Below, piece after piece: positions 57,759 to 64,000 of a stretch of DNA of 64,000 nucleotides. Made by a program: the position numbers and the translations under genes. Source of the stretch: RUG11788 sp964578175 (GTDB lineage: Bacteria; Bacillota_I; Bacilli_A; RF39; UBA660); assembly GCA_964578175.1 (NCBI GenBank), contig CAZOBH010000004.1, forward strand, positions 1 to 64,000. Reading direction: 5' to 3'. The first letter of the stretch is position 1. Each line of letters starts with the position of its first letter. The notes beneath the pieces are model-generated. The model ran no database searches, had not been told where the DNA came from, and was given only the letters and a program-made list of their open reading frames with translations.

Positions 57759-60239
57759 ATGTATAACTTAGGGCAACATTTTACAATTGATCCAAATAAA
57801 CTTAAAGCTAAAGCTGATGTTGTTTTTCAAGGTGCAAATTATAGAATAACTGTACTATCAGAGAGACTTGTTAGACTTCAATATAGCGCTCAAGGTGTAT
57901 ACTCTGATGATGCTACTCAATTAGTTATAAATCGTGTTTTTCCTAAGCCTTTATTTGAGGTAAAAGAAGATACTTTATTTATAGAAATTAAAACTAAATA
58001 TTTTGAACTTAATTATGCTAAGAATCAGCCATTTAAAGGTACTAACATGAATACTATGAAGAATCTAAATATCAAAGTAAATGGTACAGATTCTATTTGG
58101 TATTATGGATGTCCAGAAGTTAGAAATTATAATGGTAATAACTCTACTCTTGAATCATTTAAAAAGGTTGGTCCAGCTAATAAAGGATTATATTCAATAG
58201 AAGGATTTGTATCTATTGATGATTCTGATAACCTTCATCTTAATTTAGATGGTACTATTAAAGAAAAAACTGCTGATGAAGTAGGAAATATAGATATATA
58301 TGTATTTGTATATGGAAAAGACTTTGGTTATTGTATTCAAGATTATTTTACTTTAACTGGTAAACCATCATTTATTCCTAGATATGTATTAGGTAACTGG
58401 TGGTGTAGAAATCTTCCTTATACTCAAGATGAGATTGAAGGAATAGCTACTAAGTTTAATGAAAATAATATGCCATTATCAGTATTCTTATTAGATAAAG
58501 ATTGGCATTTCAGACAAAAACCTGTAAAAGACGAAGCACAACAAAATATGATTAAAACTCAAGGGCTTGTTACTAATGTAGAAGATAAATTATATAATAC
58601 CGGATATACATTTAATACTGATTTAATACCTAATCCTAAGAAAATGATAGATGACCTTCATTCTAAAGGTATTAGAGTTGGTCTTAATACTAATCCTAAA
58701 AATGGTATTAGAGAATATGAACATTTCTTTGAAGATATTAAAAAGTATTTACAACCAAATGAAGAAGGCGTAATTCCGTTTATGCCATATGATCCTAAGT
58801 TTATAGATGTTTATTTAAAATTATTAATACATCCATTAGAAACACTAGGGGTAGATTTTATTTGGAATGATTATGACGCTGATAATGAAGATAGAAAAGT
58901 AACCTGGTTATTAAATCATTATTTATATAAAGATCTAGAAAGAATTCCTGCTAAACGTGGAATGGTTTTTGGTAGAAGTGGAATGGTTGCTGCTCATAGA
59001 TATCCTGTTTTATATTCAGGAAAAACAACAGTTAACTGGAATAACTTCAAAACAATTCCATTCTTTAACCTATCTGCATCAAATATAGGTGTATGTTGGT
59101 GGAGTCATGATATAGGTGGATATAACGGAGGAATTGAAGATAGTGAGTTATATATTAGATCAGTAGAATTAGGAGTATTTTCTCCAATTCTTAGATTCCA
59201 TTCTGATAAAGGTAAATATTATAAAAGAGAACCTTGGAGATGGGATATGAAAACTCGTGAAATAGTTGATGACTATTTAAGATTAAGACATCAATTTATT
59301 TCATATCTTTATACTGAATCATATAGATATTACACAGATGGTGTAATGATATTCCAACCATTATATTATTTATATCCTAGATTCTATGATGATGATATTT
59401 ATAAAAATGAATATTTCTTTGGAAGTCAATTATTCGTATGTCCTATTCTAGGTAAAAAAGATCCAGTTATGAATAGAACAATACATCACTTCTATTTACC
59501 AGAGGGAGAATGGTTTGATTTCTTTACTGGTCAAAAATATCTAGGTAAACATAAATTCGTTGCTTTCTATAGAGAAGAAGATTATCCAGTATTTGCAAGA
59601 GCTGGTTCAATTATTCCATTATCATTGAAAGGAAATATTAATAATACTTCAGCACCTACTGATTTAGAAATTCAAGTATTTGCTGGAAAGAGTAATGTAT
59701 ACACTATGTACGAAGATGATGGGATTAGTTCTTTATATAAAGAGGGATATTTCTTAAAAACTGAAATCACTTATAATTATATGAAAAATAATTATACAGT
59801 TATAGTTAGAGCAAAAGAAGGTAAAAGTGGAATAATTCCAGATAAACGTAATTATAAAATTAGATTTAGAAATACTAAATATACTGATAAAGTAGGAGCA
59901 TATTTTAAAGATCAAAAATTAGAAGAAAAACACTATGAAGAAAATAATGACTTTATAGTTGAAGTAAAAGGAGTTCCTACTGTAGGTCAATTTACAGTTA
60001 CAGCAAGAGGAGATGATATTGAATATCAAGCATCTCACTTACTTGCAAATGATATTGATGATATTTTAAATAACTTACAAATTGAAACTAAATTAAAAGA
60101 AGAGATAGCAAGAATTATATTTGGTAAAGATGAAACTAGAATTAAACGTATTAATTTAACAAAATTAAAGAAAAAAGGTCTAGATAAATCATTCATTAAT
60201 TTGTTTAAGAAATTACTTGAATATATGGATCAAATTTAA
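57759..60239 (+). CDS. Glycoside hydrolase family 31 (alpha-glucosidase-like)
   Basis: The 826-aa cytoplasmic enzyme has a GH31 N-terminal beta-domain (about 1-210) and a catalytic barrel from WWCRNLPYTQDE onward. The nucleophile candidate is Asp371 in FIWNDYD, and the acid/base candidate is Asp451 in SHDIGGYNGG. A beta-domain follows (about 600-750). The last 75 residues are a Lys-rich helical extension not typical of GH31. There is no signal peptide. Substrate is probably an alpha-glucoside; alpha-xylosidase is an alternative. GAGGGTGAT precedes the ATG. Confidence 0.9.
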   Translation: MYNLGQHFTIDPNKLKAKADVVFQGANYRITVLSERLVRLQYSAQGVYSDDATQLVINRVFPKPLFEVKEDTLFIEIKTKYFELNYAKNQPFKGTNMNTMKNLNIKVNGTDSIWYYGCPEVRNYNGNNSTLESFKKVGPANKGLYSIEGFVSIDDSDNLHLNLDGTIKEKTADEVGNIDIYVFVYGKDFGYCIQDYFTLTGKPSFIPRYVLGNWWCRNLPYTQDEIEGIATKFNENNMPLSVFLLDKDWHFRQKPVKDEAQQNMIKTQGLVTNVEDKLYNTGYTFNTDLIPNPKKMIDDLHSKGIRVGLNTNPKNGIREYEHFFEDIKKYLQPNEEGVIPFMPYDPKFIDVYLKLLIHPLETLGVDFIWNDYDADNEDRKVTWLLNHYLYKDLERIPAKRGMVFGRSGMVAAHRYPVLYSGKTTVNWNNFKTIPFFNLSASNIGVCWWSHDIGGYNGGIEDSELYIRSVELGVFSPILRFHSDKGKYYKREPWRWDMKTREIVDDYLRLRHQFISYLYTESYRYYTDGVMIFQPLYYLYPRFYDDDIYKNEYFFGSQLFVCPILGKKDPVMNRTIHHFYLPEGEWFDFFTGQKYLGKHKFVAFYREEDYPVFARAGSIIPLSLKGNINNTSAPTDLEIQVFAGKSNVYTMYEDDGISSLYKEGYFLKTEITYNYMKNNYTVIVRAKEGKSGIIPDKRNYKIRFRNTKYTDKVGAYFKDQKLEEKHYEENNDFIVEVKGVPTVGQFTVTARGDDIEYQASHLLANDIDDILNNLQIETKLKEEIARIIFGKDETRIKRINLTKLKKKGLDKSFINLFKKLLEYMDQI

Positions 60240-60245
60240 TATAAT
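60217..60245 (+). promoter_or_regulatory. Promoter of the leuS T-box operon
   Basis: TTGAAT (60217-60222), a 17-bp spacer and TATAAT (60240-60245). It lies inside the end of the GH31 gene and spans its stop codon. Confidence 0.65.
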
Positions 60246-60251
60246 ATGTTT

Positions 60252-60441
60252 AATTGCTGCAAAGAGTAGTAGTAAATATGAAATCTTTAGAGAAACAGTG
60301 GTTGGTGAAAACTGTGATGGATGTTTATGAACTTGCTTTGTGTGTTTGCAAATCGTTATTCGCGTTAAGAATTTGAGATAACTTAGGTTATGAATTAAGG
60401 TGGTACCACGAACTTTTCGTCCTTATAGGTATCACTTTTTT
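60252..60441 (+). promoter_or_regulatory. T-box leader (Leu, specifier CTT)
   Basis: The leader binds uncharged tRNA-Leu and lets transcription continue into leuS. Stem I is bounded by CAAAG (60260-60264) and CTTTG (60336-60340); the AGTA motif is on its 5' side and GAA-CTT-G on its 3' side, with CTT (60332-60334) as specifier. The conserved AAGGTGGTACCACG (60397-60410) carries the TGGT that pairs with the tRNA CCA end, and AAGG pairs with CCTT (60421-60424). The competing terminator pairs GTGGTACC (60400-60407) with GGTATCAC (60428-60435), followed by T residues. Confidence 0.93.
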
Positions 60442-60455
60442 ATTTGAGGTGAAAT

Positions 60456-60995
60456 ATGAATATTGTAGTAATATTATTATTAGAATTTATTGTAGTAACT
60501 CTGGCAGTTTATTTAATTTATTACATAATTATGATTAGAAAATATGATAAAGAAGGTAAGTTAAAAAAGAAAAAAGAGAAGAAAAATATATTATTAGACA
60601 GAATCAAAAAAGGATTATTTTTTAGTGAAAAAGATGAAATATTAACAAGAGGACTTAAGAAAAAGAAAACTAAAAAGAGTGATAATGAAATAGACTTTCC
60701 TACAGAAGTAGAACTGCTGTTATTACAATATGATGTTGATTTAAAAAAGATAAATTATAAAAAACTACTTAAATTAGTTGGATTTATGTGTTCGCTGGAT
60801 ATAGCAGTTATTTTATGTATTGTGACACTTATAACTAAGTTAACAAAAATTGATAACGTAATTATTGAATTAGTAATAGGATTTGTATTAATGATACCAG
60901 TAATATTAATTGGTTACAAAATACTAGGAACTTATTTAGACAAGAAAGGATATGTAAAAAATGGAAATAGAAGAAATAAGAAAAATAGAAAGTAA
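60456..60995 (+). CDS. Membrane protein encoded between the T-box and leuS, unknown function
   Basis: The 179-aa protein has an N-terminal membrane helix (about 3-25), a Lys-rich cytoplasmic region (about 33-80), and two further helices (about 108-130 and 136-155). The C-terminus is Lys/Arg/Asn-rich. No family is recognised. It is under the leucine T-box and its 3' end overlaps leuS by 35 bp, so its expression is tied to leucyl-tRNA charging. TTGAGGTGAA precedes the ATG. Whether it acts on amino-acid transport or the envelope is unknown. Confidence 0.7.
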   Translation: MNIVVILLLEFIVVTLAVYLIYYIIMIRKYDKEGKLKKKKEKKNILLDRIKKGLFFSEKDEILTRGLKKKKTKKSDNEIDFPTEVELLLLQYDVDLKKINYKKLLKLVGFMCSLDIAVILCIVTLITKLTKIDNVIIELVIGFVLMIPVILIGYKILGTYLDKKGYVKNGNRRNKKNRK

Positions 60996-63375
60996 ATGGC
61001 AAAAGTATTGGGATGAACATGATACTTTTAAAGCAAATAATGGAGATAAAAAAGAAACATTCTATGATCTAGTAGAGTTTCCATATCCATCTGGAGCTGG
61101 ACTTCATGTAGGTCATGTTAGAGTATATACAGCAACTGATGTATTAGCTCGTGTTAAAAGATTACAAGGATACAATGTATTATATCCAATGGGATGGGAT
61201 GCATTTGGTGCACCAGCAGAAAGATACGCAATAAAGACTCATCAACATCCTAAAAACGTTGTTAAAGATAACGTAGCTACATTTAAAAATCAAATGAAGT
61301 CTTTAGGTTTTTCATTTGATTGGTCAAGAGAATTTTCAACAACTGATCCAGATTATTATAAATGGACACAATGGCAATTTATTCAATTTTTTAAGAATGG
61401 AATGGCTTATAAAGCTACTACTAAAGTAAATTGGTGTCCTACTTGTAAAATGGTTTTATCTAACGAAGATTCTGCAGGAGGAGTTTGTGAACAATGTGGT
61501 TCAACTGTAGAACAAAGAGACAAATCACAATGGATGTTAAGAATGAGTGATTATGCTGAAGATTTAATAAAAGGTCTTGATGATACTAATTTTGCAGATA
61601 GAGTTAAACTAGGTCAAATAAATTGGATTGGAAAAAGTACAGGAGTAGAATTTGATGTAGATATAGTAGGTGGTGGAAAATTCTCAGTATTTACTACATG
61701 TATTGAAACTATTTACGGGATTACTTTCTTTGTACTTGCACCAGATGGAAAACTAATACAAGAATTAATGCCTAGAGTAGAAAATAAAGAAGAAGTAGAA
61801 AAGTATATTAAAGAAACTTCATTAAAATCTAATATGGATAGAACTGAACTTAATAAAGGTAAATCAGGAGTATTGGTTAAAGGCGTTAAAGCAATTAATC
61901 CAGTTAATGGAGAAGAAGTACCGATATTTTTAGGTGACTTCGTTTTAGGTGATTATGGAACTGGAGCTGTAATGGCAGTACCTAGTCATGATCAAAGAGA
62001 CTATGAATATGCTAAAGTTCATAACTTACCAATTATTCAAGTAATTGAAGGAAGAGATATTGATACTTGTGCTTTTGAAAAAAATGATTATCTAGGAAAA
62101 GGATGTAAGTTAATAAACTCAGGAGAATATAATGGATTAACTGTTGAAGAAGCAAAAGATAAATTAACTGAAATGTTAGAAGAAAAAGGAATTGGAAGAA
62201 GAGTTAATAATTATAAAATGAGAGACTGGGTTTTTGGAAGACAAAGATTCTGGGGTGAACCAATTCCAATGATATATTGTGAAGACTGTGGATGGAATCC
62301 GGTTAAGGATGAAGATTTACCTGTAACACTTCCAGAAGTAACTGAATACGAACCAACTGAAACAGGAGAATCTCCTCTTGCTAAAATAGAAGAATTTGTT
62401 AATTGTAAATGTCCAGTTTGTGGAAAAGATGCTAGAAGAGAAACTGATACAATGCCACAATGGGCTGGATCATCTTGGTATTTCTTAAGATATATGGATC
62501 CTAAAAATAAAGATGCTCTAGCTGGAATGGACGCTATGAAATATTGGAATAAAGTAGATTATTATGATGGTGGTATGGAACATACTGCAAGACACTTATT
62601 ATATGCAAGATTCTGGGTACAAATGTTATATAATATGGGACTTGTTCCAAATAAAGAAATGATATGGACAAGAGTATCTCATGGTATGATACTTGGATCT
62701 AATAATGAAAAAATGTCTAAATCTAAAGGTAATGTAATTAATCCTGATGATGTAGTTAAAGAATTTGGCGCAGATACATTAAGACTTTATGAAATGTTTA
62801 TTGGTGATTATCAACAAGATGCTCCTTGGAATACGGATTCATTAAAAGGATGTGATCGTTTCTTAAAGAGAGTTGAAAGACTTGCTACTAAATTAAATGA
62901 TAAAACAGGATATACTAATCCAGTACTTGTTAATAAAACTATTAAAAAAGTTACTGAAGATGATTTAAATATGAAATATAATACAGCTATAAGTGCAATG
63001 ATGATTATGGTAAATGAATATGAAAAACAAGAAGAAATTACTAAAGATGATTATCGTGTACTATTAACTTTATTAAATCCTGATGCACCACATATAACAG
63101 AAGAATTAAATGAAAGATATAACTTAGGTAGTCCAATATGTGAATCTAGTTGGCCAGAAGTAAATGAAGAATATTTAGTTGAAGATAAAAAAGAAATAGC
63201 TGTTCAAGTAAACGGAAAGGTTCGTGCTACTATTAAAGTTTCGGCTGATGAAGATGAAGAATCAATGAAAGAAAAAGCAATGAACGAAGAAAATGTTAAG
63301 AAGTTTACTGATGGTAAAGAAATAGTTAAAACAATAGTAATTAAAGGAAGAATAGTTAATATCGTAGTTAAATAA
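60961..63375 (+). CDS. leuS: Leucyl-tRNA synthetase
   Basis: LeuRS charges tRNA-Leu with leucine. The 804 residues show the class I HIGH motif as HVGH (in GLHVGHVRVYTATD), the editing CP1 insertion (about 215-400) and the KMSKS loop EKMSKSKGN (about 580). A zinc-like four-Cys site (CPTC, CEQCG) lies near residues 160-180 and a second CEDC/CPVC set near 440-480. The start at 60961 has AAAGGA 10 nt upstream inside the preceding gene. It is controlled by the upstream T-box. Confidence 0.97.
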   Translation: MEIEEIRKIESKWQKYWDEHDTFKANNGDKKETFYDLVEFPYPSGAGLHVGHVRVYTATDVLARVKRLQGYNVLYPMGWDAFGAPAERYAIKTHQHPKNVVKDNVATFKNQMKSLGFSFDWSREFSTTDPDYYKWTQWQFIQFFKNGMAYKATTKVNWCPTCKMVLSNEDSAGGVCEQCGSTVEQRDKSQWMLRMSDYAEDLIKGLDDTNFADRVKLGQINWIGKSTGVEFDVDIVGGGKFSVFTTCIETIYGITFFVLAPDGKLIQELMPRVENKEEVEKYIKETSLKSNMDRTELNKGKSGVLVKGVKAINPVNGEEVPIFLGDFVLGDYGTGAVMAVPSHDQRDYEYAKVHNLPIIQVIEGRDIDTCAFEKNDYLGKGCKLINSGEYNGLTVEEAKDKLTEMLEEKGIGRRVNNYKMRDWVFGRQRFWGEPIPMIYCEDCGWNPVKDEDLPVTLPEVTEYEPTETGESPLAKIEEFVNCKCPVCGKDARRETDTMPQWAGSSWYFLRYMDPKNKDALAGMDAMKYWNKVDYYDGGMEHTARHLLYARFWVQMLYNMGLVPNKEMIWTRVSHGMILGSNNEKMSKSKGNVINPDDVVKEFGADTLRLYEMFIGDYQQDAPWNTDSLKGCDRFLKRVERLATKLNDKTGYTNPVLVNKTIKKVTEDDLNMKYNTAISAMMIMVNEYEKQEEITKDDYRVLLTLLNPDAPHITEELNERYNLGSPICESSWPEVNEEYLVEDKKEIAVQVNGKVRATIKVSADEDEESMKEKAMNEENVKKFTDGKEIVKTIVIKGRIVNIVVK

Positions 63376-63406
63376 AAACAATAAGAAAGACATCTTATTG
63401 TTTTTT
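63375..63406 (+). terminator. Terminator of the leuS operon
   Basis: ACAATAAGA (63378-63386) pairs with TCTTATTGT (63393-63401) around AAGACA, followed by T residues. Confidence 0.85.
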
Positions 63407-63432
63407 TGCTATAATCTATATAGGTGTTAGAT

Positions 63433-64000
63433 ATGAAAAAGAATATAGTAGATACTAAATTTTCATTATTATTTGCATTATGTAAATTAATAAGTATATT
63501 TTATATAATTCCTTTATTTTTGATTCTAGGATCAACTGGTAATTTAATGTATGCATATGCTTATTCATTTATAAGTATATTTATATCATTCTCAAGTACT
63601 GGTTTAACTGATGCAGTTTCAAAGATGTTAAATAAATATAATAATGAGAACAATATAATAAATGGTACTAAAATATTTATGTTTTCTATAAATATTATTC
63701 TATTCTTAATTCTATTTTTATCATCAAATGCTTTAGCTAATTTTATAATTGGATCTCATCCATCTACGATTTTGGTAAGTGAATTAGATTTTATATTTAA
63801 AGCAGTTTCATTTTATATTTTATTCACAACACCTGTTAATATTTATAAAGGCTATTTAGATAATAAAAGATTAGATCAAAGTTTGTCTATTTCTGAGACT
63901 ATAGAAGGATTTATTAAAGCAATACTAATAATTTTTAGTACTTTAATAGGTTTAAAACTATTTAAATTAGAATATAAATATTTAATAGTGTTAATATTGG
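63433..64000 (+). CDS. SpoVB/MurJ-like lipid flippase, N-terminal part (cut by window end)
   Basis: An open frame of 189 codons runs from ATG 63433 to the window end without a stop. It encodes a polytopic membrane protein with at least five helices. The first helices and the STGLTDAVSKMLNKYNNE segment resemble the MATE-fold polysaccharide/lipid II flippases of the SpoVB/YtgP group, and the KGYLDNKRLDQSL region matches their second half. TAGGTG lies 6 nt before the ATG. The 3' part lies outside, so the call rests on the N-terminal third. Confidence 0.7.
   Translation, partial: MKKNIVDTKFSLLFALCKLISIFYIIPLFLILGSTGNLMYAYAYSFISIFISFSSTGLTDAVSKMLNKYNNENNIINGTKIFMFSINIILFLILFLSSNALANFIIGSHPSTILVSELDFIFKAVSFYILFTTPVNIYKGYLDNKRLDQSLSISETIEGFIKAILIIFSTLIGLKLFKLEYKYLIVLIL

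Noticed and set aside
1..64000. Search for CRISPR arrays, insertion sequences, integrases, phage genes and rRNA
   Set aside because: No regularly spaced direct repeats, transposase, integrase or phage structural genes were recognised on either strand; the Ltp-like repeats at 30857 are not enough to call a prophage.

Overview
This window comes from a strongly AT-rich, low-GC Gram-positive bacterium, most likely an uncultured host-associated member of the Bacilli close to the Mollicutes-like lineages (inference). Supporting signs are clear AGGAGG-type ribosome binding sites, Firmicute gene sets (CdaA/CdaR, RNase J, PcrA-LigA, a leuS T-box, an LCP protein, a TagGH-like exporter, sortase, FemAB) and a tmRNA tag ending in AFA as in mycoplasmas. 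The genetic code is standard: tryptophan is TGG throughout. TGA is almost unused as a stop. I see no phage, insertion sequence, CRISPR array or rRNA. Three tRNA genes (Leu, Thr, Asn) and one tmRNA are present.

Layout. 1-6.4 kb: the end of rpoC, a 40-aa prepilin-like peptide gene, mscL, and the str operon rpsL-rpsG-fusA followed by tuf. 6.4-12.2 kb: a FemAB-type transferase, then secG-rnr-capA-smpB-ssrA, the conserved trans-translation/RNase R neighbourhood with a CapA phosphoesterase gene inserted. 12.3-17.6 kb: a surface protein with an NPDTG sorting signal, a Mn-type cation efflux protein, a small membrane protein and a CtpE-like P-type ATPase. 17.7-25.8 kb (minus strand): sirtuin and RNase J overlap; then an envelope operon of a dockerin-bearing glucosaminidase, a membrane protein with a cohesin-like domain, and an LCP ligase. 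26-33.2 kb: mostly small exported or unknown proteins, a ComEC-like metallo-hydrolase with DUF3006, and an FN3/Ltp-repeat surface protein. 33.3-37.4 kb (minus strand): a propeller-like protein, a polysaccharide deacetylase, a PH-domain protein and a CofE-like ligase. 37.5-44 kb: an ABC polysaccharide exporter, cdaA-cdaR, a thioredoxin-fold protein and a CtpA protease. 44.1-48.7 kb: a thioester/Cna-B adhesin, its sortase, a repeat-tailed membrane protein and a DUF5305 protein. 48.7-55.5 kb: pcrA, a nucleotidyltransferase, ligA, a VanY-type peptidase fused to a pilin-like membrane domain, and a membrane-anchored unknown. 55.5-64 kb: radical SAM and patatin genes (minus strand), a GH31 glucosidase, a T-box leader with a membrane protein gene and leuS, and the start of a SpoVB/MurJ-like flippase cut by the window end.

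The genes fall into two themes: core translation and RNA turnover, and an elaborate cell envelope. The envelope part includes peptidoglycan hydrolases, LCP-type polymer attachment, sortase-anchored proteins and many exported proteins that carry paired cysteines. Nearly every transcription unit ends in a compact hairpin with a T-run, often overlapping the stop codon, and convergent genes often share one bidirectional terminator. The best candidate for an undescribed system is a possible cohesin-dockerin pair that would dock a peptidoglycan hydrolase at the membrane (22185-25799). The thioester adhesin/sortase cluster, whose sortase lacks the usual arginine (44175-48672), is second.
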